This document shows, piece by piece, positions 8,477 to 17,036 of a stretch of 64,000 nt of DNA. Under the pieces are notes generated by a model, which was not told the origin of the DNA, did not search any database, and saw nothing but the letters and a program-made list of their open reading frames with translations. Source of the DNA: Rhodococcus qingshengii JCM 15477 (GTDB lineage Bacteria; Actinomycetota; Actinomycetes; Mycobacteriales; Mycobacteriaceae); contig NZ_CP096563.1 of NCBI RefSeq assembly GCF_023221595.1, forward strand, positions 4,955,001 to 5,019,000, in the 5' to 3' direction. Position 1 is the stretch's first letter, and each line of letters starts with the position of its first letter. The translations under genes were made by a program, and so were the position numbers.

Positions 8477-8788
8477 TCAGAGTGATTCACGGTGTGCTCG
8501 CACCCTGTTGTCGCGATCCACCCAGCCGTGGGCGCGTGCGTAGACCACCATCGCGGAGAACTTCTGTCTCCACTCGGTGTTTCCGATCCGGGCAGCGACG
8601 GCTTGCTCCAAGTGGCCGATGTCGAGCCAGACGTGATCCCCCTCGAGTTCCCCCCACGGTTCCAGTACCCGACTCAGAGTCTCGGATCGATCGTCGCCGC
8701 CAACGACGACCGAGAGACTGGTGAAGTCGTCGACACTGTTCAGTTCGACGGTCGAGGAGTCGGGGGTGATTGTGACGTCCAGTTGCAT
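8477..8788 (-). CDS. Hypothetical protein (103 aa)
   Basis: 103 residues, soluble and acidic (MQLDVTITPDSSTVELNSVD at the start), with a C-terminal helical part EQAVAARIGNTEWRQKFSAM and VVYARAHGWVD. ATG at 8788 follows a GAAGAGGT ribosome-binding sequence. It lies 54 nt upstream of the TetR gene on the same strand and could be its operon partner. I recognise no domain; rhodococci carry similar short proteins near monooxygenase loci. Confidence 0.65.
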   Translation of the reverse strand: MQLDVTITPDSSTVELNSVDDFTSLSVVVGGDDRSETLSRVLEPWGELEGDHVWLDIGHLEQAVAARIGNTEWRQKFSAMVVYARAHGWVDRDNRVRAHRESL

Positions 8789-8924
8789 ACCTCTTCAATA
8801 CTCCTTCGGAAAGTACTTGGTTCAGTCGATCGACTTGCAACAACGATATCCGACGTCATTGCACCAGATAACGTTGAACTACAGGTGATTACAAATCTCC
8901 CACTGTGCGGGAGGCTCAACTTAT

Positions 8925-8979
8925 TGGATCAGGTGATCCATGTTAGACATCTCGATCAGAGCGAGTGATCCAAATCACT
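8925..8979. promoter_or_regulatory. Two palindromes in the TetR/limB-like divergent region
   Basis: TGGATCA (8925-8931) and TGATCCA (8934-8940) form a 7-bp-arm palindrome. AGTGAT (8964-8969) and ATCACT (8974-8979) form a second, and the 3' end of that arm is 25 nt before the monooxygenase start. Both are candidate operators; which regulator binds them is inference. The rest of this 215-base gap (8789-9003) shows nothing else recognisable except a short CTCCC/GGGAG hairpin at 8897-8913. Confidence 0.45.
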
Positions 8980-9003
8980 CCCCTGTCGACAGGAGTTGTC
9001 ATC

Positions 9004-10197
9004 GTGTGGTCCGCATCGTCCATCCGCTTCGGAGCCTTCCTCGCCCCGTACCATCCGCTCGACGCCGATCCCGCCCTGCAACTCAGACGCGATATCGACC
9101 TCATGACACACCTGGACCACCTCGGATTCGAAGAAGCGTGGATGGGTGAGCATCATTCGACCGGCGCCGAGATCGTGCCTGCCCCGGACATGTTCATCGC
9201 GGCCGCCGCAGAGCGAACCGAGCGCATCCAGTTCGGCACAGGCGTGACGTCTCTGCCCTATCACCACCCGTTGATCACGGCCGACCGCATCACTCAGCTC
9301 GATCTGCAGACCCGCGGACGGCTCATCTTCGGCACCGGCCCGGGCAAGATCCCCCTCGATGCACACATGATGGGCATCAACCCGTCGGACCAGCGTCGTC
9401 GCCAGGGCGAAGCGCTCGAGGCCATTCTCGCGTTGCTTCGCGGCGAGGTCGTCAACATGGAAACCGACTGGTTCACGTTGCGTGACGCACGCGCACAGCT
9501 GCCCACTTATCGCGCGGACGGCATCGAGACAGTGACAGCGTCGACGATTTCCCCCAACGGTTCGGTGCTCGCAGGCAAGAACGGGCTCTCCCTGCTCTCA
9601 TTGGCGGCGAGTTCACCCAGCGGCTTCGACGCACTGGATCGCAACTGGGATGTGTACGAGAAGGTCTCGGCCGAACACGGCCACCGCGCCGACCGAGCGA
9701 CGTGGCGTGTGGTCAATCCGATGTTCATCGCCGAGACCCGAGCGGAGGCCGAGCGCGCCGTGAGCCGACGGATCGGATCGATGGCTTCCTACGTGAATCG
9801 ACAGACCGGCCAGAACCCGGCCTGGGCAGATACACCGGCCGGAGTCATCGATCAGTGGCGCAACGACACGCTCGGCGAGTTCGGTCAGGCGATCATCGGT
9901 ACCCCCGAAGATGCGATCGCACAGATCGAGCGTCTGATCGAGAAGACGGGAGGGTTCGGCACGTTCTTGATCCTTCACGTCGACATGGCGAGCTGGGAGG
10001 ACACCAAACGCAGCTACGAATTGTTCGCCTCCGAGGTGGTCCCGCACTTCCGGAAGCGAAATGTGGGGCGTCAGGCGAGCATGCAGTTCGCCGAGGACAA
10101 TCGCGAGTACCTGATCGGCGGGCTGGTCGGAGCGATCACCAAAGCCCATACCGACTACTACGGCCGGCCGGCCGAGACGGGAGCCGTGCGCGCATGA
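9004..10197 (+). CDS. LimB-like luciferase-family flavin monooxygenase
   Basis: 397 residues from the GTG at 9004, chosen because AGGAG at 8991 sits 8 nt upstream; a start at 8965 has no such site. Luciferase-like TIM barrel with RFGAFLAPYHPLDADPALQL, EEAWMGEHHSTGAEIVPAP and GTGVTSLPYHHPLITADRI. These blocks closely resemble the limonene 1,2-monooxygenase (LimB) of R. erythropolis DCL14 as I remember it. The family uses reduced flavin from a partner reductase to oxygenate terpenes or ketones; the substrate here is not known. It overlaps the next gene by 4 nt (ATGA), so monooxygenase and dehydrogenase form an operon. Confidence 0.85.
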   Translation: MWSASSIRFGAFLAPYHPLDADPALQLRRDIDLMTHLDHLGFEEAWMGEHHSTGAEIVPAPDMFIAAAAERTERIQFGTGVTSLPYHHPLITADRITQLDLQTRGRLIFGTGPGKIPLDAHMMGINPSDQRRRQGEALEAILALLRGEVVNMETDWFTLRDARAQLPTYRADGIETVTASTISPNGSVLAGKNGLSLLSLAASSPSGFDALDRNWDVYEKVSAEHGHRADRATWRVVNPMFIAETRAEAERAVSRRIGSMASYVNRQTGQNPAWADTPAGVIDQWRNDTLGEFGQAIIGTPEDAIAQIERLIEKTGGFGTFLILHVDMASWEDTKRSYELFASEVVPHFRKRNVGRQASMQFAEDNREYLIGGLVGAITKAHTDYYGRPAETGAVRA

Positions 10198-11270
10198 GGG
10201 CCGTCCGTTTCCAGCAGGGAGAATTCGCGGTCACCGAGATCGCCGACCCGCCGCCGTTGGCACCCCATCAGATCCGCATCGACGTCGTCGCCTGCGGGAT
10301 CTGCGGCAGTGACCTGAGCATGTCGAAGGACCCGTGCCGCTTCGTTCAGGTCGCGCACGACGGGGGCTACCCGCTCGCCACCTTCGATCCGGACGCGCCA
10401 GTGGTGCTGGGGCACGAATACGCGGGTATCGTCTCCGAGACCGGTTCTGCAGTAGACGATTTCGCGATCGGCGATCGGGTGGCCGGCATCGGCTTGGCCA
10501 CCGACACCGCTACCGGGATCCCGACGATCATCGGCTACTCGAACGAGTACCACGGCGCGTTCGGCGATCACATAGTCGTCGACGCGTTCTGGGTCCGCAA
10601 AGTTCCCGACCACCTGTCACTCGAGCACGCCACACTTGCCGAACCTCTCCACGTCGGCGAGATGCACCTCCAACAGTCCGGCCTCACCTCGGCCGATTCG
10701 GCGCTCGTCATCGGTTGCGGAACGATCGGACTGGGCGCCATCGTCGCCGCGAAAGCGCGCGGAGCGCAGATCGTCATCGCGTCGGAGCCCTCCCCCAAAC
10801 GACGCGAGCTCGCCGCGAAGATGGGCGCGGACATCGTCGTCGATCCGGCCGAGCAGGATCCGATCGAACTGTGGAATCGAATGATCGCCGAAGGCAACCA
10901 GCTTGTCGGTCAGGCCGCGAACGGAGTTCTGATCGCCTACGAATGCAGCGGCCGGGCGGGAGTCATCGGAGAACTGATGCACACTCTCCCGTTCAACTCG
11001 AAGATTCAGGTTCTGGCTGCGCCGTTCGGCGACGAGACGATCATTCCCGTCGTCGGGCAGTTCCGGAGGATCTCGATCAACTTCGGTCACGGTCCTTACG
11101 AGAATGCCTACGACATCACCCTGCAGAGGCTCGCCGACGGCGAGATCGACGCCGAAGCGATCATCACCGGCAGGGTCGGTCTGGATGGAGTCTCGGACGC
11201 TTTCGCAGCTCTGCGCGCACCCGACGAACACGTGAAGATCCTCGTACTACCCGCGGGCCTCCCGGAATAG
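10194..11270 (+). CDS. Zinc-type medium-chain alcohol dehydrogenase
   Basis: 358 residues. The GroES-like N-terminal half has the catalytic-zinc cysteine block VVACGICGSDLSMSKDPC and GHEYAGIV. The Rossmann half carries VIGCGTIGLGAIVAAKARGA, the nucleotide-binding glycine motif. A cluster of four closely spaced cysteines (structural zinc) is not obvious, as in many 2,3-butanediol or threonine dehydrogenase-like members. Being coupled to the LimB-like oxygenase, it most likely oxidises the alcohol or diol made from the oxygenated substrate, though the reaction is not shown by sequence. Confidence 0.88.
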   Translation: MRAVRFQQGEFAVTEIADPPPLAPHQIRIDVVACGICGSDLSMSKDPCRFVQVAHDGGYPLATFDPDAPVVLGHEYAGIVSETGSAVDDFAIGDRVAGIGLATDTATGIPTIIGYSNEYHGAFGDHIVVDAFWVRKVPDHLSLEHATLAEPLHVGEMHLQQSGLTSADSALVIGCGTIGLGAIVAAKARGAQIVIASEPSPKRRELAAKMGADIVVDPAEQDPIELWNRMIAEGNQLVGQAANGVLIAYECSGRAGVIGELMHTLPFNSKIQVLAAPFGDETIIPVVGQFRRISINFGHGPYENAYDITLQRLADGEIDAEAIITGRVGLDGVSDAFAALRAPDEHVKILVLPAGLPE

Positions 11271-11450
11271 CGGTCGATCCTGCCCTGTTGACGTAGGGGT
11301 GCTCGCACTCGGGCACCTCTACTTCGGGCTGTGCGAGCGTCGCCTGTTGGCGTCTGCGCCCCGATACCAGGACAATGGCAGGGTTGGCGTCAGCCGACAA
11401 CGCGGCGCAACGCTCTGTGGCTGCCGCGTTAGCTTCACTAGGAGGATTCC

Positions 11451-13109
11451 GTGACCGACGGACCGTTGATCGTCCAATCCGACAAGACGCTGCTGTTGGA
11501 GGTCGACCACGAGCGCGCCGGCGATGCCAGGCAGGCAATCGCCCCCTTCGCGGAACTCGAACGGGCCCCCGAACACGTCCACACCTATCGCATCACTCCC
11601 CTGGCCTTGTGGAATGCCCGCGCCGCCGGACACGACGCCGAGCAGGTTGTCGACGCGCTCGTGTCGTACTCACGATTCGCGGTTCCACAACCGCTGCTGG
11701 TCGACATCGTCGACACGATGGCCAGGTACGGACGCTTACAGCTGGTCAAGAGCCCGGTGCACGGCCTTATCCTGGTCAGCCTCGACCGCGCAGTCCTCAC
11801 CGAGGTGATGCGACACAAGAAGATCTCGCCGATGCTCGGTGAGAAGGTCGACGACGACACCGTGATCGTCCACCCGAGCGAACGCGGCCGCCTCAAGCAG
11901 ATGCTGCTCAAGGTGGGCTGGCCGGCCGAGGACCTCGCCGGCTACGTGGACGGCGAAGCGCACCCGATCGATCTCGCTTTCGAAGAGGGCCACTGGGAAC
12001 TGCGCGACTACCAGCAGATGGCAGCGGATTCGTTCTGGGCCGGCGGTTCGGGCGTCGTCGTGCTGCCGTGTGGCGCCGGCAAGACGATGGTGGGCGCCGC
12101 AGCGATGGCAAAGGCCAAGGCCACCACCCTCATCCTCGTCACCAATACCGTTGCCGGTCGTCAGTGGAAGCGTGAGTTGATCGCGCGTACATCGTTGACC
12201 GAGGAAGAAATCGGCGAATACTCCGGCGAGCGCAAGGAGATTCGGCCGGTCACGATCGCCACGTACCAGGTGATCACACGTCGCACGAAGGGCGAGTACA
12301 AGCACCTCGAACTTTTCGATTCCCGAGACTGGGGACTGGTGATCTACGACGAGGTCCACTTGCTGCCCGCGCCTGTCTTCCGGATGACGGCAGATCTGCA
12401 GTCGCGCCGCCGTCTCGGCCTGACCGCAACGCTGGTTCGTGAGGACGGCCGCGAAGGCGACGTCTTCTCGCTCATCGGCCCCAAGCGCTACGACGCTCCG
12501 TGGAAGGACATCGAAGCGCAGGGCTGGATCGCGCCGGCCGACTGCGTCGAGGTGCGAGTGACGATGACGGACGCCGAGCGCATGTCCTATGCCGTCGCCG
12601 AACCGGAGGAGCGCTACAAACTGTGCTCGACGGCTCACACGAAAATTGCGGTCGTGAAGTCGATCCTGGCCAAGCACCCCGATTCTCCGACTTTGGTGAT
12701 CGGTGCGTATCTCGATCAGCTCGACGAACTCGGCGAAGCCCTGAACGCCCCGGTGATCAAGGGATCCACCAAGAACAAGGAACGCGAGATCCTCTTCGAT
12801 CAGTTCCGTAACGGTGAGATCCAGACGCTGGTGGTGAGTAAGGTCGCGAACTTCTCGATCGACCTTCCGGAGGCGTCTGTCGCCGTGCAGGTTTCGGGAA
12901 CCTTCGGGTCGAGACAGGAAGAAGCGCAGCGACTCGGACGCCTACTGCGACCCAAGCACGACGGCGGTCAGGCTCACTTCTATTCGGTGGTCTCGCGCGA
13001 CACTCTCGATGCGGAGTACGCGGCACATCGTCAGCGATTCCTCGCCGAACAGGGCTACGCCTATCGGATCACCGACGCCGATGACCTGCTCGGACCTGCC
13101 ATCGGCTGA
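11451..13109 (+). CDS. ercc3: XPB/ERCC3-type DNA repair helicase
   Basis: 552 residues, GTG start with AGGAGG 6 nt upstream. It shows the bacterial XPB order: an N-terminal damage-recognition-like region (1-180), Walker A PCGAGKT at 206-212, DEVH box at 300-303, the RED motif (330-332), and motif VI QEEAQRLGRLLRP near the end. It is a 3'-5' superfamily-2 helicase proposed to act in DNA repair or transcription coupling. Mycobacterial orthologue: Rv0861c. It is separated from its usual neighbour, the helicase-associated gene, by the 7.2-11.3 kb insert. Confidence 0.94.
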   Translation: MTDGPLIVQSDKTLLLEVDHERAGDARQAIAPFAELERAPEHVHTYRITPLALWNARAAGHDAEQVVDALVSYSRFAVPQPLLVDIVDTMARYGRLQLVKSPVHGLILVSLDRAVLTEVMRHKKISPMLGEKVDDDTVIVHPSERGRLKQMLLKVGWPAEDLAGYVDGEAHPIDLAFEEGHWELRDYQQMAADSFWAGGSGVVVLPCGAGKTMVGAAAMAKAKATTLILVTNTVAGRQWKRELIARTSLTEEEIGEYSGERKEIRPVTIATYQVITRRTKGEYKHLELFDSRDWGLVIYDEVHLLPAPVFRMTADLQSRRRLGLTATLVREDGREGDVFSLIGPKRYDAPWKDIEAQGWIAPADCVEVRVTMTDAERMSYAVAEPEERYKLCSTAHTKIAVVKSILAKHPDSPTLVIGAYLDQLDELGEALNAPVIKGSTKNKEREILFDQFRNGEIQTLVVSKVANFSIDLPEASVAVQVSGTFGSRQEEAQRLGRLLRPKHDGGQAHFYSVVSRDTLDAEYAAHRQRFLAEQGYAYRITDADDLLGPAIG

Positions 13110-13113
13110 GCAT

Positions 13114-13152
13114 TTCTGCAACACGTTGCAGAATCAAATGGACATACGTCCA
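13114..13152. promoter_or_regulatory. Two operator-like palindromes upstream of the exported dipeptidase gene
   Basis: TTCTGCAAC (13114-13122) and GTTGCAGAA (13125-13133) are perfect 9-bp arms with a 2-nt centre. TGGAC (13139-13143) and GTCCA (13148-13152) follow immediately. The first lies 5 nt after the helicase stop and may double as a terminator, but without a T-run. Proposed as regulator binding sites. Confidence 0.45.
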
Positions 13153-13211
13153 GTTATCTGTAGAGTGTCCCCTGTCACAGTCGTGTCCATCGGCCGGGGG
13201 TCACCAGCACC

Positions 13212-15290
13212 ATGCGCTCAGTTCCACGTCTACGGGGTCGGCTCGCCGGAACCATCTCGCTGCTGACTGCCGCCGTCGTCGTCGCCACGACTGGCGTCAG
13301 CGCCGCGGCACCGAGTCCTGCTCCTACTGCGCAGAACTCGGTGTACGCACTTGCGAACGGTTGCTTCGCGCTGCGCACCGAGTCTGGTGATTTCGTCCGT
13401 CGTGACGGGTCGGCGTACCTCACCGACGTAACGAAAGCCGCAGACGCCGAACCGTTCCGGCTACATGCGGCCCAGTTGGGTCGATTCATGCTGTACGGCC
13501 CGGACGGGTCGATGCTCTCGCACGACGGCGCAGACTCGGTGCTCGCCACTTCCGAAGCAACTCCGTCCACCGACTGGACCGTGATGTCCACTGGCGAGTC
13601 CTTCGTTCTGACAGCGACCTCGAACGGCCGACAACTGATCTCGCGAGATTTGATGCTCACGATGTCCGATCCCGGTGACGTTCCCGAATCTGCGTTCACG
13701 CTGATCCCGCGCGACGGCTGCGCCGACTTCCCCGAAGCGGAGGTGGGCGCAAACGGCGTTCCGGGAGAAATCGGACCGAACGGTGAAGTCACCGGATTCA
13801 TCGACACACACGTGCACATGAATGCTTCCGAGTTCATGGGCGGAAACCTGCACTGCGGCCGACCTTTCGATCCTCAGGGCGTCACCGCAGCGCTCGTCGA
13901 CTGCCCGGACCATCAACCCGACGGGATACCGGCGCTCCTCGAAAACGTTCTGTCGTACGGCAATCCCTTCGAAACTCACGACACCACCGGCTGGCCGAGT
14001 TTCACCGACTGGCCGGCGCACGATTCACTGACACACGAGCAGACGTACTACAAGTGGGTCGAGCGGGCCTGGCGTGGCGGTCTGCGAATCTTCACCAACC
14101 TCTTTGTCGCCAACCGTGTCCTGTGCGAGCTGTATCCGAGTAAACGAAATCCCTGTGACGAGATGGAGACCGTCCGGATCCAGGCGCAGCAGACACGCGA
14201 ACTCCAGGACTACATCGACGCCCAGTATGGCGGTCCCGGCCGGGGTTGGTTCCGCATCGTGAGCTCCCCTGAACAGGCCAGGCAGGTGGCCGCCGACGGA
14301 AAGCTGGCCGTCACCCTCGGGGTGGAGGTGTCCGAACCCTTCGGTTGCTCTGTGCGCAACGGTATTCCGCAGTGCACCGAGGACGACATCGACCGCGGCC
14401 TGGACGAGTTGTACGACCTCGGTGTCCGGCAGATGATCGTCACGCACAAGTTCGACAACGCCCTCGGCGGTGCCCGTTTCGACGGCGGCGTCACCGGAGT
14501 GGCCGTCAACATCGGCAACTACCTGGGCACTGGGGAGTTCTGGCAGTCGGAACCATGCACCGGCGTTGCCGAGGACAATGTGCTGCCCACCAAGGTCGAC
14601 GGCGCACAGAATCTTCTCGCGGTACTCCCACCCGGAGTGACGCTTCCGGTGTACCCCTCTGGTCCGCAATGCAATTCGCACGGCCTGACCGACCTCGGCG
14701 CGTACACGATCCGAGGTTTGATGGACCGAGGGATGATCGTGGACATCGATCACATGAGCGTCAAGACCGCCGAAGCGGCTCTCGATATTCTCGAAGCTGC
14801 GAATTACTCCGGCGTCGTTTCCAGTCACAGCTGGAGCGACCCGAGCCTGTACAAGCGGATCTACGCACTCGGCGGATTTGTCGCCCTGTACGCCGGACAA
14901 CTCGACGCATCGGACGAAAAGCCCGAAGAGCGTGGGTTCATCGACCAGTGGCGGGACGCACGGGCGATGCGAAGCGAGAACTACTACTTCGGTTTCGGCT
15001 ACGGCGCCGACACCAACGGCTTCGGGCCGCAGGCCGCACCGCGCGGCGACGCCGCAGAAAATCCGCTGCAATATCCGTACACCGCCTTCGACGGCACGGT
15101 CATGGACCAGCAGCGCGCCGGCACCCGGGTTTTCGACGTGAACACCGACGGCGTTGCCCAGTACGGGATGATTCCCGACTGGATCGCGGACATGCGTATT
15201 GCTGCGGGCGCCGACGGCGACACGATCATCGAGGACATGAGCCGTGGCGCCGAGGCTTACCTGCAGATGTGGGAGCGCGCGCGAAACTAG
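13212..15290 (+). CDS. Exported M19-dipeptidase-like amidohydrolase with N-terminal beta-trefoil-like domain
   Basis: 692 residues. Signal peptide (MRSVPRLRGRLAGTISLLTA ... cleaved near AAA/PS, about residue 33). Residues about 40-170 (NSVYALANGCFALRTESGDF, FMLYGPDGSMLSHDG) resemble fascin/trefoil repeats. The C-terminal 490 residues have amidohydrolase metal motifs: DTHVHM (H200, H202), a Glu in LGVEVSE, DIDHMS (H514) and SSHSW (H539), in the order of renal-type M19 dipeptidases. A possible zinc hydrolase acting outside the membrane on peptides or amides; substrate unknown. The ATG is followed by a standard Sec signal; there is no twin-arginine motif. Confidence 0.75.
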   Translation: MRSVPRLRGRLAGTISLLTAAVVVATTGVSAAAPSPAPTAQNSVYALANGCFALRTESGDFVRRDGSAYLTDVTKAADAEPFRLHAAQLGRFMLYGPDGSMLSHDGADSVLATSEATPSTDWTVMSTGESFVLTATSNGRQLISRDLMLTMSDPGDVPESAFTLIPRDGCADFPEAEVGANGVPGEIGPNGEVTGFIDTHVHMNASEFMGGNLHCGRPFDPQGVTAALVDCPDHQPDGIPALLENVLSYGNPFETHDTTGWPSFTDWPAHDSLTHEQTYYKWVERAWRGGLRIFTNLFVANRVLCELYPSKRNPCDEMETVRIQAQQTRELQDYIDAQYGGPGRGWFRIVSSPEQARQVAADGKLAVTLGVEVSEPFGCSVRNGIPQCTEDDIDRGLDELYDLGVRQMIVTHKFDNALGGARFDGGVTGVAVNIGNYLGTGEFWQSEPCTGVAEDNVLPTKVDGAQNLLAVLPPGVTLPVYPSGPQCNSHGLTDLGAYTIRGLMDRGMIVDIDHMSVKTAEAALDILEAANYSGVVSSHSWSDPSLYKRIYALGGFVALYAGQLDASDEKPEERGFIDQWRDARAMRSENYYFGFGYGADTNGFGPQAAPRGDAAENPLQYPYTAFDGTVMDQQRAGTRVFDVNTDGVAQYGMIPDWIADMRIAAGADGDTIIEDMSRGAEAYLQMWERARN

Positions 15291-15364
15291 CTACGCTGGT
15301 GGACGGTCCCCGGGAGATCGGGGGCCGGTCCTAGATCGTCCGGCACCACCCGAAGGAATTTTTC

Positions 15365-16027
15365 GTGGCTGACTTCCAGTTCACCGTCGACAAGGCTCAC
15401 GCCAAGTCGGTCAACGACACACTGGCCGATGTACGCCGCCTGCAGATTTCTGCGGTGATCTTCGCGATCGTCCTCGCCGCGGTCGGGGCCTGGTTGATCA
15501 GCATGGGCGAGGTGTGGTCCATCATCATCGGCGCAGTCCTCGCCATCGGTGCGGCCAGTTCCCTGTGGGTTGCCGTGTGGGCACCTCGCAAGGTGGGAAG
15601 CGTCGAATCTCTGTATGCGGACAACCCACTGGTTCCCGCGATCGTCACCGAGGTTCACCCTCGAGCGGCGACCTTGACGGCATTGATCGACATCGCGAAG
15701 CCTGCGGCCGGAGCACCGCAGTACGCGCTCGTCAGCCGCAACGTTCGACTCAATCCGAAGTGGCGAGTCGGCGACCGCATTCCGTCGGTCGCACTGCGTT
15801 CGGATCGTTCCACCCGCAGCAAGGCTGACACGTGGCAGATGGTCAGTCCCATGCCGATCGAGTGGGGGACCAAGGACTCGGCAGTGCTGGCACGCGCGAT
15901 CGCTGCTGTCAGTGCGAGCGAGTGGAACTTCCTGCAGAGCCGGATTCCCGATTCCGAAGAAGTTCGCACCCACCCCGATCGCCGGGTTCTGATCAACCCG
16001 GCCGATCTTCCTGACTCACTGCGCTAG
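15365..16027 (+). CDS. DUF3239-like membrane protein
   Basis: 220 residues, GTG start with GAAGGA upstream. Two adjacent hydrophobic helices at about 30-70 (VIFAIVLAAVGAWLISMGEV, IIIGAVLAIGAASSLWVAVW) precede a cytoplasmic domain (KWRVGDRIPSVALRSDRSTR and DSAVLARAIAAVSASEW). This arrangement matches the actinobacterial DUF3239 family, function unknown. It ends 9 bases from the stop of the convergent F420 gene, with no room for a terminator. Confidence 0.75.
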   Translation: MADFQFTVDKAHAKSVNDTLADVRRLQISAVIFAIVLAAVGAWLISMGEVWSIIIGAVLAIGAASSLWVAVWAPRKVGSVESLYADNPLVPAIVTEVHPRAATLTALIDIAKPAAGAPQYALVSRNVRLNPKWRVGDRIPSVALRSDRSTRSKADTWQMVSPMPIEWGTKDSAVLARAIAAVSASEWNFLQSRIPDSEEVRTHPDRRVLINPADLPDSLR

Positions 16028-16036
16028 CCCCAACGG

Positions 16037-17023
16037 TTACGCGAGCGCGGGCAGCACTTCCTTCTCGAACATCTCGATTCCCGACGTGTCGTACGCGGCC
16101 TCGGGGAAGTAGAAGATTCCGTACTCGAGTCCCTGTGCCTTGAGCGCCGACAGGTTCTCGATGATCTGCTCGGGTGTACCGACGGCGGGCATTCCGCGGA
16201 ACGCATCGAGCGACGCATCGGCGGCAGCTTCGCCGACCAACGGCGTCAGTCTGTCCTTCAGTGTCTCCAACCGCTGAGCCACCTCGGATTCCGTCGCGCC
16301 GATGGCCACGTTGTAGTTGGCCGAACGGACGATGGCGTCGAAATCGGTGCCGACGGTGTCGCAGTGCTTCTTCAGGATCTCGGACTTGTGCGCGAAGCCG
16401 GCCGGGGTGCCGTCGAAGTTCGTGTACTGCGCGTACTTGGCCGCGATCTTGAGTGTGACCTTCTCGCCGCCACCGGCAACCCAGATGGGAATTCCGCCCT
16501 CTTGCAACGGAAGTGGACGGCACAGCGCTCCGTCGACCTGGTAGTACTTGCCGTCGAGCGTCGCGCTGCCGGTCGACCACGCCTGCTGCATGATCTGGAT
16601 TCCTTCGTCGAGGCGGCCCAGACGCTCACCGGCAGAGGGGAAGCCGTAGCCGTATGCGCGCCACTCCTGCTCGTACCAGCCGCCGCCGATGCCCATCTCG
16701 ACGCGTCCACCCGTGATCAGGTCGGTGGTCGCGGCGACCTTGGCGAGGTACGCCGGGTTTCGGTAACTCATGGCGGTACACATCTGGCCCAGTCGGATAC
16801 GCGAGGTCGACGCACCGAGTGCGGCCATCAATGTCCACGCCTCGTGAGTCGCTTCTTCCGTCGGCTGGGGAACGGTGTGGAAGTGGTCGTAGACCCACAC
16901 CGACTCCCACGGCCCTGCCTCCGCGCGCAGCGTGAAGTCCCGCATCACCTCCCACTGCTTCGCGGGGTCGATGCCGACCAGGTCCAGACGCCAGCCTTGA
17001 GGTACGAACAGTCCGAATCGCAT
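16037..17023 (-). CDS. Luciferase-like (probable F420-dependent) oxidoreductase
   Basis: 328 residues. The luciferase-like barrel begins MRFGLFVPQGWRLDLVG; the block GQMCTAMSYRNPAYLAKVAA and the GGW-containing GGRVEMGIGGGWYEQEWRAY are typical of the F420-dependent LLM class (for example TIGR03560 members). Predicted to reduce or oxidise an unidentified substrate with the deazaflavin F420. It is the last gene of a minus-strand series beginning with the ABC transporter at 22406, 14 nt after the MFS gene. Confidence 0.85.
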   Translation of the reverse strand: MRFGLFVPQGWRLDLVGIDPAKQWEVMRDFTLRAEAGPWESVWVYDHFHTVPQPTEEATHEAWTLMAALGASTSRIRLGQMCTAMSYRNPAYLAKVAATTDLITGGRVEMGIGGGWYEQEWRAYGYGFPSAGERLGRLDEGIQIMQQAWSTGSATLDGKYYQVDGALCRPLPLQEGGIPIWVAGGGEKVTLKIAAKYAQYTNFDGTPAGFAHKSEILKKHCDTVGTDFDAIVRSANYNVAIGATESEVAQRLETLKDRLTPLVGEAAADASLDAFRGMPAVGTPEQIIENLSALKAQGLEYGIFYFPEAAYDTSGIEMFEKEVLPALA

Positions 17024-17036
17024 GTAGCGAGCCTAC

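Noticed and set aside
9702..10193. N-terminal extension of the alcohol dehydrogenase back to 9702
   Set aside because: It only reads the monooxygenase gene out of frame; the ATG at 10194 overlaps that gene's stop and starts the domain.
15291..15364. GC-rich inverted segments before the DUF3239 gene as an RNA element
   Set aside because: Only imperfect short pairing; nothing beyond what GC-rich intergenic DNA gives by chance.
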